A DNA stretch of 64,000 bases from an uncultured Myxococcales bacterium (GCA_903842345.1 CAIMLR010000047.1:124001-188000), one strand, 5' to 3'. Positions 35,346 through 46,701 are shown, counted from the stretch's first letter. The notes: generated by a model from the letters alone, not told the origin. A program made the numbers and translations.

Positions 35346-36031
35346 TCGCGCGCGCGCTCGCATGTGCCGTCGTGCTCGCATGGGCAGCGTCCGCGTGGGC
35401 CGACGGCGTCGCCGCCAATGGCAGCGGGCGTTGCACGTATGCGACCTACCAATGGGACGTCGCCAAACGCGCGCCGAGCCGTGGCCAGACGGTCGACAAG
35501 CCCTACGCCGAAGTCACGGATGATGAACGCGATCCGAGCGATCCGCGCTGCAGCGTCTGCCGCGAAGACCAGGTGCGCATCGAGCCCCGCACGCTCGGCA
35601 TGCCACGCGTCCCCGCGTTCCAGGTCTGCCACGTCTACGCCGCCGACATCCGCACCGCACTCCAAGCCATCGCCGAGGACGGCGCGTTTCGCATCGACGC
35701 CATCACCGGTTATCGCGTCGGCCGCACGCGCGGCGCCATCGTCGACGGCCTGCGCACGCAGTGGAGCAACCACTCGTTTGGCGCCGCGCTCGACATCAAC
35801 GCCGGCCACAACGGCCTCTACGGCAGCTGCGACATCGCCAGCGTCACGCCGCAAGCCCTCGCCACGTGCAAACTCCGCGTCGGCGGCCCGTGGGACCCGG
35901 CCAAGCGCCCCGCGACCACCGTCACGCCCACCAGCAGCCTTTACCGCGCGTTCCGCAAATTCTGGCGCTGGGGCGGGGAAATCACCGGCGGAACGCGGGA
36001 CATGATGCACTTCTCGCCGACCGGCTACTGA
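35342..36031 (+). CDS. M15-family (VanY-like) peptidoglycan peptidase
   Basis: A 229-residue exported zinc peptidase. I choose GTG 35342, which overlaps the upstream TGA (GTGA) and leads straight into a signal peptide (ALACAVVLAWAASAWA). SNHSFGAALDIN holds the first zinc His and Asp, and DMMHFSP the last zinc His, as in D-Ala-D-Ala or L-Ala-D-Glu peptidases of family M15. GYRVG upstream supplies the conserved Arg region. The cysteines CSVC, FQVC, GSC and ATC suggest disulfides. The gene ends convergently with the LtaS-like gene, overlapping by seven bases. Confidence 0.82.
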   Translation: MIARALACAVVLAWAASAWADGVAANGSGRCTYATYQWDVAKRAPSRGQTVDKPYAEVTDDERDPSDPRCSVCREDQVRIEPRTLGMPRVPAFQVCHVYAADIRTALQAIAEDGAFRIDAITGYRVGRTRGAIVDGLRTQWSNHSFGAALDINAGHNGLYGSCDIASVTPQALATCKLRVGGPWDPAKRPATTVTPTSSLYRAFRKFWRWGGEITGGTRDMMHFSPTGY

Positions 36032-37833
36032 CGCCGCGCCGCCTCGCTGCGTGCCTTGAGCAGCGCCCGTTGCGCGTCGCGCCAAGCCTTCAGATCTGCC
36101 AGCAGCGCCGCGTGGTCCTGGCACGGCAGGGCGCGGCGCTCGTCCGGATCGCTCGCCAGCAGGAAGACGCGACAGCGGTTGTCCGCCACCGACCAGGACA
36201 GCTTGACGCCCTCGGGCGTCGTGACCGTCGCTATCCCCTCATTGCTCCAGGCAAACAACCGCCGCGGCGCCACCTCCTGCCACAGCGACTTTCCCTGCAG
36301 CCGCGTCCGGTCAAATGGCAGGCGCAGGGCATCCAGCAGCGTGGGCAGCACATCGATGTGCGACGTCGGCTGCGTCACCTTGCGCGGCTGGAAGAGACGG
36401 GGCTGCCAGAGCACCGCCGGCGTCTCGAAATTCTCCTGATAGCTGCCGCGCGCATGTGCCCAGTTGTGCTCGTGCTGGCCAAACGCCTCGCCGTGGTCGC
36501 CCGCGAGAACGAGGATCGTGTGGTCCAGCCTCCCGTCCGCGCGCAGTTGCTCGACGACGCGCGCGATCTGCTGATCCAGCAGCCACAGCGCGTTGTGGTA
36601 GTGGTCCAGCGGTTGATTGCCCGGATAGCGCCGCCATTTTGGCCCGTAGTCCGTGTACGGCCAATGCGGCGAGAAGCTGTAGTACACGCCGAGAAACGGC
36701 TCGTGCGCCGCGTGCAGGCGGGTAAGAAACGTCGTCATGGTCGCGACTTCGTCCTTGGACATCCGCTCGACACCGACGTTCCTGGCGACCGTCGTCTCGT
36801 CATACCCGACCATCTCCGTCAAACCCGCGTGCTTGAGAAACGCTTGCGGGAAGAAGAAGTTGAGCCGCCCCGGCGTGTACAGGAAACGCGCGTAGCTCGG
36901 CGGCAGGAACGCCGGCAGCGCGGGCACGAAGTTGTCCTGCTGCGTCGCGAACATCGCGGTCTGCGGATTGGGGTAGAGACCGCTCAACTGGGCAAAGATG
37001 CTCGTCGCGCTGGAATTGGACGGCGACTGGTGGCGCGCCAGGTACCAGCCTTCATCTGCCAGCCGCTGCAGCGTCGGCATTGGCAGCGGCTCCTTGTGGA
37101 AAGCGCCGGAAAAATAACGTGTTCCGGTCGACTCCATGATGATCCACACCACGTTGTACGGCTGGGTCGCGGAATCGGGCAGGGCGACCGCTTGTGCGGT
37201 GGGCGGCGCGGCCACGGCCGACGGTTCGGCAACGACCGAGGGCTTTGTCAGATCGTTGATCTCAAAAGCATCTTTGGTATTTTCCGGCGCTGTCAGCAGC
37301 AGCCCCGCCAGCGGATTTCGCCCCGCGTGCGGCGGCCAATCGACTGGCCGCGGCGCCGCCCACGTCCAGCCCAGCGCGAGGACCATCAGGCTCGCGAGCG
37401 CCAGCGCCGGACGCACCTGCGCGCGACCGTGCGGCGCGGATCGCAGGCCCACGAAGAGCACCGGCGGCAGCAACACGGCCAGCCAATCGCCCGGGCTCGC
37501 CGTTTGCACGATCTTCCAGTCATCGGATTGCAGCGCGTCGCGCAGCGTTTGGCGGTCCAGATCGATGCGCATCGCCGCCATCAGGTGGCCCGCGACCGTC
37601 GCGTCCAGCCCGGCGAGCAGCAGCAGCAGGATGGACGCGAACAGCGCCACCCGCGGCGCCACCGCTGCGATCGCCGCGTCCAGCGCGGTCATCGCCAGCA
37701 TCAGCAGCACATCCTGCCACGCGTCGGCCCACATGAACGACTCCGCCAGCCGCGCGTGCATCGCCAGCCGGTACACGAGCGCGAGCGCCAGCCACGCCAG
37801 CGCGATGTCGACCGCCTGCTCCCGCCGCGTCAT
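36025..37833 (-). CDS. LtaS-like membrane sulfatase-fold transferase
   Basis: A 602-residue inner-membrane protein. ATG 37833 follows AGGACAG. Four or five hydrophobic segments in the first about 150 residues anchor an extracytoplasmic alkaline-phosphatase-fold domain: VVWIIMESTGTRYF holds the first metal ligand, SNSSATSIFAQLSGLYP occupies the sulfatase CxPSR...TG position, and SPHWPYTDYG and LAGDHGEAFGQHEHNW give the remaining ligands. The nucleophile position has Ser or Thr, not the Cys needed for formylglycine, so a phosphoglycerol or phosphoethanolamine transferase fits better than a sulfatase. The substrate is unknown. It is divergent from an FGE-like gene. Confidence 0.8.
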   Translation of the reverse strand: MTRREQAVDIALAWLALALVYRLAMHARLAESFMWADAWQDVLLMLAMTALDAAIAAVAPRVALFASILLLLLAGLDATVAGHLMAAMRIDLDRQTLRDALQSDDWKIVQTASPGDWLAVLLPPVLFVGLRSAPHGRAQVRPALALASLMVLALGWTWAAPRPVDWPPHAGRNPLAGLLLTAPENTKDAFEINDLTKPSVVAEPSAVAAPPTAQAVALPDSATQPYNVVWIIMESTGTRYFSGAFHKEPLPMPTLQRLADEGWYLARHQSPSNSSATSIFAQLSGLYPNPQTAMFATQQDNFVPALPAFLPPSYARFLYTPGRLNFFFPQAFLKHAGLTEMVGYDETTVARNVGVERMSKDEVATMTTFLTRLHAAHEPFLGVYYSFSPHWPYTDYGPKWRRYPGNQPLDHYHNALWLLDQQIARVVEQLRADGRLDHTILVLAGDHGEAFGQHEHNWAHARGSYQENFETPAVLWQPRLFQPRKVTQPTSHIDVLPTLLDALRLPFDRTRLQGKSLWQEVAPRRLFAWSNEGIATVTTPEGVKLSWSVADNRCRVFLLASDPDERRALPCQDHAALLADLKAWRDAQRALLKARSEAARRQ

Positions 37834-37952
37834 CTGTCCTCCACGCCGCGTACGCCACCATGATTTGCCGTTTCGCGCAACCGGCTTGCATCCGTCCAGC
37901 CCGCGCCGCATCCTCCGCACACGCGGCGCTTTGCCCGCGCCGGGATGCCCGC

Positions 37953-38801
37953 ATGATCGCCACCACGCTCTCGGTCTTGTGCTTCCTCGCCGCCACGGGC
38001 GCGGGCGAATCCGTGCAGCCGGCATGTCCCGAGGCGCCCGGCGCGATGTCCTGCATCCCCGGCGGCGCGTTCATCCGCGGCAGCGACGACGGTCCGGCCA
38101 ACGCGCGTCCCAAGGCGAGCATCGCGCTCTCGACCTACTTCATGGACCATTTCGAGGTCACCTACGGCGAATACAAGGCCTGCGAGAAGGCCGGCAAGTG
38201 CAACGTCGCCAATCCGCTGTATCAGGACTTCAACCGGCCCAAGCAGGCGATGACCGGCGTTTCCTGGTTTGACGCCGTGCGCTACTGCAAGGCGCAGGGC
38301 AAGCACTTGCCGACCGAAGCCGAATGGGAAAAGGCTGCGCGCGGCCCCGACGGCGCGATGTTCTCCTGGGGCAACGCGCCCGCAACGTGCCAGAACGCCG
38401 TCATCATGGACGCCTCCGGCCGCAGCTGCGGCATCCGCAAACGCTTCAGCCAGCCGGAGAAGGGCCGCGTGCTGGAAGTCGGGTTGCGCGCGCCGGGCGC
38501 CTATGGCCTCTACGACATGGCCGGCAACTCGTGGGAATGGGTCGCGGACTGGTACAGCAAGAGCTATGCGGCGTGCGGCGCGGCCTGCGAGGGCACGGAT
38601 CCGCGCGGACCGTGCAACGGCACCGACCACTGCCCGGGATTCCGCGACAAGCTGGTGCGCGGCGGCAGTTGGTATTGGCCGGCGGAATACGCCACGGCGA
38701 TCTACCGGCGGCCGCACGTGCCGTCCAACAAGCCGTTTCACCATTTTGGCTTTCGGTGCGCAGCCTCGACGAGCGAGGCGGAGAAGCTGTCCAGACGCTA
38801 G
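37953..38801 (+). CDS. FGE/SUMF1-fold protein lacking the catalytic cysteines
   Basis: A 282-residue exported protein (signal IATTLSVLCFLAATGAGE). The fold is clear: CIPGGAFIRGSDDG, YFMDHFEVTYGEYKAC, VSWFDAVRYCKAQGKHLPTE, AEWEKAARG, YDMAGNSWEWVADWY, VRGGSW and FGFRCA. True formylglycine-generating enzymes have two copper-binding Cys in an RGGSxLCxxxYC stretch. Here the aligned stretch is RGGSWYWPAEYATAIYRR, with Trp and Ala instead. It is therefore probably not a sulfatase-activating enzyme, but a non-catalytic or different-activity member, as are many SUMF1-like proteins. It is divergent from the LtaS-like gene and overlaps the esterase gene convergently by four bases. Confidence 0.85.
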   Translation: MIATTLSVLCFLAATGAGESVQPACPEAPGAMSCIPGGAFIRGSDDGPANARPKASIALSTYFMDHFEVTYGEYKACEKAGKCNVANPLYQDFNRPKQAMTGVSWFDAVRYCKAQGKHLPTEAEWEKAARGPDGAMFSWGNAPATCQNAVIMDASGRSCGIRKRFSQPEKGRVLEVGLRAPGAYGLYDMAGNSWEWVADWYSKSYAACGAACEGTDPRGPCNGTDHCPGFRDKLVRGGSWYWPAEYATAIYRRPHVPSNKPFHHFGFRCAASTSEAEKLSRR

Positions 38802-39514
38802 CGCGCCACCAGCCAGCCGCTCAGGCGCTCCACGATCGGCTGCGGAATCTCATGCCCGCCGATGAACTCGTGGTACTCCGTCGGCATCCCCGCCTCGTCA
38901 AAGAGCCGGTGCAATCGCCGCGCTGCCTGCACGTCCAGCAGCGGATCGCGCGTGCCGTGGCTCTGGAACACTGGAAGCCCCTTGTGCTTCTTGGCGCCCG
39001 CCTGCCACGTCGCTTCATCCACCATCGTGCCGGACAGCACCACGAGGCCCAGCGGCTGCCGGTGGGCATGCAGCGCTGCGGCAGTGGCGACCATCGCGCC
39101 TTGCGAGAAGCCCATCAGGATCGTCTTGGACCACGTCGCGCCGGCCTCGGTCAGCATCTGCATGATCGACTCGCGGGCGTGCTCCATCGCGGGCGGCGAG
39201 TCCTTGGACAGATCACGGTGTTGGCCGCGCATCATCGCCGCTTCCAACGCCGCCATATCAATGGCGAACCACGCGCGCCCGCTCATGTGCGGACCGAGCG
39301 GAACTTCCAGCGGCGCATTGGGAAACAGCCAATTCGTCCCCGGCGGCACGCGGATCACCTGCGCCAGCGGCACCAGATCCCAGGCATCGGCGCCGTAGCC
39401 ATGCAGGACGACGAGCCACGGCCCATCGGGACTGCCTGGAATCACGACGGTATCGAGACCGCCCAGCCGTTGACGATGTGGGGAATTTTGCACTGCACTC
39501 ACGGGAGACTCCAT
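38798..39514 (-). CDS. Phospholipase/carboxylesterase-type alpha/beta hydrolase
   Basis: A 238-residue cytoplasmic esterase of the phospholipase/carboxylesterase (Abhydrolase_2) group. LVVLHGYGADAWDLVP is the oxyanion loop, ILMGFSQGAMVA contains the nucleophile Ser, HGTRDPLLDV the Asp and FIGGHEIPQ the His. The size and the final GGHEIP are typical of the group, which hydrolyses short-chain esters or lysophospholipids. There is no signal peptide. It is the last gene of a minus-strand run and lies 161 bp downstream of ctaA. Confidence 0.88.
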   Translation of the reverse strand: MESPVSAVQNSPHRQRLGGLDTVVIPGSPDGPWLVVLHGYGADAWDLVPLAQVIRVPPGTNWLFPNAPLEVPLGPHMSGRAWFAIDMAALEAAMMRGQHRDLSKDSPPAMEHARESIMQMLTEAGATWSKTILMGFSQGAMVATAAALHAHRQPLGLVVLSGTMVDEATWQAGAKKHKGLPVFQSHGTRDPLLDVQAARRLHRLFDEAGMPTEYHEFIGGHEIPQPIVERLSGWLVAR

Positions 39515-39676
39515 CCGCCGCCGAACGCGGAGCGCCTGTGTAGTCGGCGGCGGCTGGGACTGTCAATTGTTTGAAAAAGCCTGAATCAGAACGCAGTGTT
39601 GGGTCTGGTCCGGCGGATGTTCGTCGCAGGGCAAAGTCCGTGGCGACAGCAGCGCGGCGTACAAGTGCGGATATTG

Positions 39677-40609
39677 CTAGCTATTCTGCGCGGTGGGCCG
39701 CTTGGCGAGTTCCATGACCAACACGGCGGTCGTGGAAAAAAGCAGCGCGGCGACGAGGGAATGCGCAGTTGTGATGTGCGGCTTCAACTGCGACCACACA
39801 TTCATCGCGCCGATGCTCACTTGCGCGAGGATCAGCCAGCCGAGGCCATTGGCGACGAGACCGAGGCGGCCGCGGCCGCGCAGGAGGAAAGCCAAGGACC
39901 AGCCCACGGTTACGAGCAGATACGCGTTGCAGCGGTGGAGGATTTGCACGCCGGTGTAGCCGTCCAGCGTTGGGAACCACAGGCCGCCGTTGCAGGTCGG
40001 GAATTCCGCGCAGGCCAAGCCCTGCAGGCTGCCGGCGATCGTGCCGCCGAGCACCATTTGCAGGAGGACGCAGAACGTCCACACGCCGGCGAGGAGCGGC
40101 ACGAAGCGGGAGCGCGGGCCGGGCAGGGGCGCTTCAGGCGTGTCGATCTCCCGCAGTTTCAGCGCCGTGAGCAGCGAGAGCGCGCCAAAAGTGTTGCCGA
40201 GGATCAGGTGCGAGACAACCGTCCACGTCGCCGGCCGCGCGACGCCGGCGGATTTGTCGACAAGCAGCACCGTCAACCCGCCGAACACGGCTTGCACAAA
40301 CAGCAGCAGCCCAAGGCCGATGAACAACCCGCGGAACCGCTGGCGCAGCGCCGGATCGCGCCAACCGAGCACTGCGCCCAGGAGGTAGAGCGCGGAGACG
40401 ACGCCGGCAAACACGCGATGGCCGTATTCGTAGACGACGCCGGTGAGTTTCAGGTTGGGCACGAGCGCGCCGTGGCAAAGAGGCCAATCCGGGCACGAGA
40501 GGCCGGCCTGTTTGGCGCGGACCAGCGCACCGAAGGCGATTTGCGCCCAGGTAAAGAGCGTCAGGAGGAGGAAGATCCGCGCGGTGCGGGACGCCGGAGT
40601 TGTGCTCAT
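39677..40609 (-). CDS. ctaA: Heme A synthase (CtaA/Cox15 family)
   Basis: A 310-residue inner-membrane protein with eight predicted helices that oxidises heme O to heme A for cytochrome oxidase. AGLSCPDWPLCHGALVP is the family signature with the loop cysteine pair, YEYGHR has the catalytic Glu and first heme His, and VVSHLILG, ILHRCNAY and TTAHSLVA hold the other three heme His. The second loop has a matching Cys pair (LACAEFPTC), as in the Bacillus-type enzyme. This implies an aa3- or related A-type oxidase elsewhere; no oxidase genes are in the window. Confidence 0.92.
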   Translation of the reverse strand: MSTTPASRTARIFLLLTLFTWAQIAFGALVRAKQAGLSCPDWPLCHGALVPNLKLTGVVYEYGHRVFAGVVSALYLLGAVLGWRDPALRQRFRGLFIGLGLLLFVQAVFGGLTVLLVDKSAGVARPATWTVVSHLILGNTFGALSLLTALKLREIDTPEAPLPGPRSRFVPLLAGVWTFCVLLQMVLGGTIAGSLQGLACAEFPTCNGGLWFPTLDGYTGVQILHRCNAYLLVTVGWSLAFLLRGRGRLGLVANGLGWLILAQVSIGAMNVWSQLKPHITTAHSLVAALLFSTTAVLVMELAKRPTAQNS

Positions 40610-40703
40610 GGCCTGGCCTGGCGGCAGGTGGGCGCCGCGGCGCGGGAGGATAGCACGCGGAGCGCGGGGTGCGACAGGTGGCGTCCAACTCCGGTCAGGG
40701 CGC

Positions 40704-41524
40704 TCAGAATCGCCCGCTCCAGCACACGCCCGCGGCGCCCGCCGGTGTGACGAACGCGCTCGGCTGGCTGGCCGATTCGTGGCCTGAACGCGCCGTCAGG
40801 ATCGCGCCGACGAGGATGCCTGCCGTGCCTGCGCCCACGAGGCTCAACGCCGCCACGCGGTTGCGCAGAATCACGGCGCGGTCTTCCGCCAGTTTGTCCG
40901 CCGAGTACAGTCCCGCCGCCGACTGGTCCTTCAGCCGGCCATTGGCCGACTCCGTCATCACCGCCCACGCAGCACCGCCCGCCGCCAGCGCCGCGCCGCC
41001 GCCGATCAGCGTCCAGCCAAGCCAGCCGTTCGACTTCTGCCCCGGCTCGCGCACCGTCGCGACGGGTTCAGCCGCTGCGACAACTTGGGCCGGTGCCGCG
41101 GGTTCCATGGTCTTCGCCGGTTCCGCATTCGCCTGCGCCGCCTGGGCAACCGCTTCTCTCCGGGCCTTCTCGTCGGCGATCCGCGCCTCCAGCCGCGCCA
41201 AACGCTGCTCCACTTCGTCGTGATCCGGCCCGGACTTCACTTTGTCCAGGTATTTCTGGAACTGCGTGCGGGCGTACTCCAGCTTGCCCGCCTCCTCCCA
41301 CGCACGTCCGGCGTTGCGCAGACGCACGATTTTGTCGGCACCCAGCGCGTAGGCTTTCTCAAAAAGTTCCGCGGCCTGCTGAAAGCGCTGGTCCTTGAAG
41401 GCGACCGCGGCGTCGTCCGCAATCTCCTTGCCCAAGTCCTTGGCGGGAGCGGCAAAGGCAACGTCAGGCTGCGCCGCGCTGCACACGGCGATGGCGATCC
41501 ATGCGGCGAGCAGGCGGCGCATCA

Positions 41525-41525
<1 letters not shown>
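40704..41525 (-). CDS. TPR-type exported protein coupled to the kinase
   Basis: A 273-residue protein. The upstream kinase stop and this ATG share a base (TGATG); a GTG one codon earlier is also possible. A signal peptide (LLAAWIAIAVCSAAQPDVAFA) is followed by two or three TPR-like helix pairs (AVAFKDQRFQQAAELFEKAYAL and ARTQFQKYLDKVKSG), a charged coiled segment (RLARLEARIADEKARRE) and two C-terminal hydrophobic helices (WTLIGGGAALAAGGAAWAVM and ALSLVGAGTAGILVGAIL). This layout is common next to Ser/Thr kinases in myxobacteria. A role as sensor or partner of the kinase is inference. Confidence 0.72.
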
Positions 41526-43366
<1,841 letters not shown>

Positions 43367-43426
43367 CCATCGGCTCCTACCTCCAGAGCGTAGATGGATT
43401 CTCGCCGCGGGACAAGTGTGGAGGTG

Positions 43427-44920
43427 CTAGCGCAGTCGATCGTACGTCACCGCGAGCTCGCGCAGCCGGCCCGCAAGGCGGCCATCCAGCAGGCCAGATT
43501 GCAGACGCCACGACCAGTTGCCGTCCGCCACGCCGGGCACATTCATCCGCGCTTCCGTGCCCAGCCCCAGCACATCCTGCATCGGGACGATGGCGGTGTG
43601 CGCAACGGAAGCGAACGCCGTCTCGACCATGCGCCACGCAACCGTCGACGCATCCACCGGGCCAAGATAGCGCCGCACCCGGGCGTGCTGATCGGGCGAA
43701 GCCAGCCACCAACCGAGCGTCGTGTCGTTGTCGTGCGTGCCCGTGTAGACAACGCTGTCCGGCTGATGGTGATGTGGCAGGAACGGGTTGCGCGCGTCGT
43801 CGCCAAACGCGAACTGCAGCACCTTCATGCCGGGCAGCCCGGACTTGTCGCGCAGCGTCACGACCGCGTCGTCCACGACGCCAAGATCCTCGGCGATCAG
43901 CGGCAGCGCGCCCATCTCACGGCGCAGCGCGGTAAAGAGCGGCAGCCCCGGACCGCGGAGCCAGGAACCGTGCGTCGCATCCGGCGCCGTGTGCGGAATC
44001 GCCCAATACGCGGCAAAACCGCGGAAATGATCGATGCGCAGTGCGTCGACGTGCACCAGCGTCCGTCGGAGCCGCGCCGCCCACCAGCGATAGCGGTCGC
44101 GCGCCATCGCGTTCCAGTCGTAGAGCGGATTGCCCCAGAACTGGCCTTTCTCGGCGAAGTAGTCCGGCGGCACGCCAGCGACTTTCCTTGGCTGCCCGTG
44201 GGCATCCAGCTGGAACAGCTCGGGATGCCGCCACGTGTCGACGCTATCGCCGTCCACGTAGATCGGCACGTCGCCGATAATCCGGATCCCGCGATGGGCC
44301 GCGTGGTTGCGCACCCAGTGCCACTGGCGGTCAAAGAGGTACTGGAGCGCCACGTATCGCTGCACGTCGTCGGTCAGGGCCTCGAGCGCGTGGGCGATCG
44401 CCTGCGGGTCGCGCGTCCGCAGCGGCTTGGGCCAATGCCACCAGGCCGTGTGACCTTCCTGCTGGCGGATCGCGTGGAACAGCCCGGCGTCCACCGCCCA
44501 GTGCTGCTCATGGTAGTACTTCACGTAGCCGGGCCGAAGCGGATGTTGCCGGTCATGGATGAGCCGGTCCGCCGCCAGCCGCAAGAGCGGCGCCTTGAAG
44601 GCCTCCGCTGCGGCGAAATCAGCGCGCGCCTCGGGCACCGTCGGTTCGACGATCTCCGCCTTGTGCAGCAAACCGTCGGCGACAAGCCCGGAAAGCGCGA
44701 TCAGCCACGTGTTGCCCGAGAACGCCGACGGACTCGCGTACGGCGAATGCGCCGCACCCGGTGGCACCAGCGGCAGGACCTGCCAAACCCCCATCCCGGC
44801 CGTAGCCAGCCAGTCCAGGAAAGCCGGCGCGCCCCCCAGGTCGCCCATGCCATGCGGGCCGGGCAGAGAGGTCGGATGCAGGAGCACACCGGCGGCGCGC
44901 GGAAACAGCGGATTGACCAT
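43427..44920 (-). CDS. malQ: 4-alpha-glucanotransferase (amylomaltase)
   Basis: A 497-residue GH77 enzyme that transfers maltodextrin segments between glucan chains. The start FPRAAGVLLHPTSLPGPHGMGDLG is diagnostic, followed by HVDALRIDHFRGFAAYW with the nucleophile Asp, PLIAEDLG with the acid Glu and YTGTHDNDTTLGWW with the stabilising Asp. The length fits the short bacterial form. It complements the glgB/debranching pair at 20.4-24.2 kb in glycogen turnover. It begins six bases after nadE, so the two are co-transcribed despite unrelated roles. Confidence 0.95.
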   Translation of the reverse strand: MVNPLFPRAAGVLLHPTSLPGPHGMGDLGGAPAFLDWLATAGMGVWQVLPLVPPGAAHSPYASPSAFSGNTWLIALSGLVADGLLHKAEIVEPTVPEARADFAAAEAFKAPLLRLAADRLIHDRQHPLRPGYVKYYHEQHWAVDAGLFHAIRQQEGHTAWWHWPKPLRTRDPQAIAHALEALTDDVQRYVALQYLFDRQWHWVRNHAAHRGIRIIGDVPIYVDGDSVDTWRHPELFQLDAHGQPRKVAGVPPDYFAEKGQFWGNPLYDWNAMARDRYRWWAARLRRTLVHVDALRIDHFRGFAAYWAIPHTAPDATHGSWLRGPGLPLFTALRREMGALPLIAEDLGVVDDAVVTLRDKSGLPGMKVLQFAFGDDARNPFLPHHHQPDSVVYTGTHDNDTTLGWWLASPDQHARVRRYLGPVDASTVAWRMVETAFASVAHTAIVPMQDVLGLGTEARMNVPGVADGNWSWRLQSGLLDGRLAGRLRELAVTYDRLR

Positions 44921-44926
44921 CTTTGC

Positions 44927-46591
44927 CTACTCCGGCATGCGCCGCGCCATCGGTACACGCCGACCGCCGCCAAAAGCCTTACGGGTCACGCGCAGCACGG
45001 GCGCCGCTTGCCGACGCTTGTATTCATTGCGTTCCACGAGCCGCACCACGCGCTCCACGGTCGCCGCGTCGTAGCCTTCCGCCACAATCGCCGCCGTGGA
45101 CCAGCGCTCCACAACGTGGCGCTGCAGGATCGCGTCAAGAATCGAGTAGGGCGGCAGCGAGTCGTCGTCCCGCTGATCCGGCGCCAGCTCCGCGGACGGT
45201 GGCTTGGTCAGCGTGTCCTCAGGAATCACTTCACGTTCTGCGTTGTAAGTCCTCGCCACTTCGTAGACAAGCGTCTTGGGTACGTCGCCGATCACCGCCA
45301 GACCGCCATTCATGTCGCCGTACAGCGTGCAATAGCCGACCGCCAGCTCGCTCTTGTTGCCCGTCGTCAGCAGGAGCGCGCCGGTCTTGTTGGAGAGCGC
45401 CATCAGCACGGTTCCGCGGGCGCGCGCCTGGAGGTTCTGGTCGGTGATGTCCGCCGGCGTTGAGCCATACTGGGCAAATTCGTTGCGCAGCGCTTCATGA
45501 AATGCGTGATAAGGCTGTGAAATCGGGATGATTGGACAGCGAATGCCGAGATTGTGTGCCAGCCGCAGCGCGTCCGTCACGGATCCCGCGCTGCTGTAGG
45601 GCCCCGGCATGGCGACGCCGGAAACCTGCGCCGCACCCAGTGCCTCGACCGCAAGCGCCGCCGTCAGCGCTGAATCGATACCGCCCGACAGCCCCAAAAC
45701 AACCGTGCGGAATCCGCACTTGTTGACGTAGTCGCGCAGCCCCAGCACCAGCGCTTGCCGCACGTCCTGGGCGGACGAGATCTGAAACGAATCCGGCGGC
45801 AGTGACATTATCGGACGTCCGGGCGCTACAGCCTCAGGAAGGTCGACCGTCAAGTCTGCTTCCACAAACGCCGGCGCGGATCCCAACACGCGGCCATGGC
45901 CATCCACGGCGAAGGATCGACCATCAAACACGAGCGAGTCGTTGCCGCCGACAAGATTGCAGTACGCCACCGGGACGCCGTGACGCGCCGCAATGCCGCG
46001 CACCAGGTCAAGGCGCCGCAGCGGCTTGCCGATCTCAAACGGCGACGCGGACAGGTTCACGATGCAATCCGCGCCCGCCGCCACCAGTTCAGCCACGGGA
46101 TCGACCGGATAACGCGGTTGGCCATTGTCGTCGTGGTTCCAGATGTCCTCGCAGATCGTCACGCCCACGCGGCGACCGGCGATCTCCAGGACCTGCGCGG
46201 TCGTACCGGGCTGGAAATAGCGGTCCTCGTCAAAGACGTCGTACGTCGGCAGGAGCCGCTTGTGAACCGTCGCCAGAAGCTGACCGTCCTGCAGGACAAG
46301 CGCGGCGTTGATGGCGGGACGCCCGGGCTGGTTGGTCGGCAACGCGACGCCGACAATCAAGGTCAGCCCGCGGGACGCCAAGGCCAACTCAGGGATCGCG
46401 TCGCGCCCAGCATCGAGGATCTCCGGACGTTCCAGCAGGTCAAGCGGCGGATAGCCGGTCACCGCGAGCTCCGGCGTTATCACAAGTTCAGCACCCAGGA
46501 CGCGCGCGCGGTCACAAGCCGCGGTGATGCGCGCGAGGTTGCCGGCGAAGTCGACGATTGTGGTATTGAACTGGGCGAGGCTGACGCGCAT
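44927..46591 (-). CDS. nadE: Glutamine-dependent NAD(+) synthetase
   Basis: A 554-residue two-domain enzyme making NAD from deamido-NAD. ATG 46591 (MRVSLAQFNTTIVDFAGN) is the family start; earlier codons are not used. The N-terminal nitrilase-type glutaminase has ITPELAVTGYPP (Glu), LLPTYDVFDEDRYF (Lys nearby) and VGVTICEDIWN (Cys nucleophile), with NLSASPFEIGK after it. The C-terminal synthetase has the PP-loop LGLSGGIDSALTAAL and TGNKSELAVGYCTLYGDMNG. It is the first gene of a minus-strand group with malQ and is divergent from metX. Confidence 0.96.
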   Translation of the reverse strand: MRVSLAQFNTTIVDFAGNLARITAACDRARVLGAELVITPELAVTGYPPLDLLERPEILDAGRDAIPELALASRGLTLIVGVALPTNQPGRPAINAALVLQDGQLLATVHKRLLPTYDVFDEDRYFQPGTTAQVLEIAGRRVGVTICEDIWNHDDNGQPRYPVDPVAELVAAGADCIVNLSASPFEIGKPLRRLDLVRGIAARHGVPVAYCNLVGGNDSLVFDGRSFAVDGHGRVLGSAPAFVEADLTVDLPEAVAPGRPIMSLPPDSFQISSAQDVRQALVLGLRDYVNKCGFRTVVLGLSGGIDSALTAALAVEALGAAQVSGVAMPGPYSSAGSVTDALRLAHNLGIRCPIIPISQPYHAFHEALRNEFAQYGSTPADITDQNLQARARGTVLMALSNKTGALLLTTGNKSELAVGYCTLYGDMNGGLAVIGDVPKTLVYEVARTYNAEREVIPEDTLTKPPSAELAPDQRDDDSLPPYSILDAILQRHVVERWSTAAIVAEGYDAATVERVVRLVERNEYKRRQAAPVLRVTRKAFGGGRRVPMARRMPE

Positions 46592-46629
46592 GGGACGCCA
46601 AAGGTAACATCGACCGAACGCGCGGCCAA

Positions 46630-46661
46630 GCGCGGCAGCTGCGCTGGTTCTCGGCTTACAT
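46630..46661. repeat. 32-bp direct repeat, copy A
   Basis: GCGCGGCAGCTG, three variable bases, TGGTTCTCGG, one variable base, TTACAT. It matches copy B at 28 of 32 positions. Confidence 0.7.
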
Positions 46662-46701
46662 GAAACCGGCAAGCGGTCCGGCCGCGAACACTTGGAGCGG
46701 C

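Noticed and set aside
35761-37863. 700-codon plus-strand ORF
   Set aside because: Shadow of the LtaS-like gene; Arg/Gln-rich and no start context.
36025-38801. Sulfatase plus formylglycine-generating enzyme pair
   Set aside because: The nucleophile position is Ser/Thr and both catalytic cysteines of the FGE-like protein are replaced by Trp and Ala.
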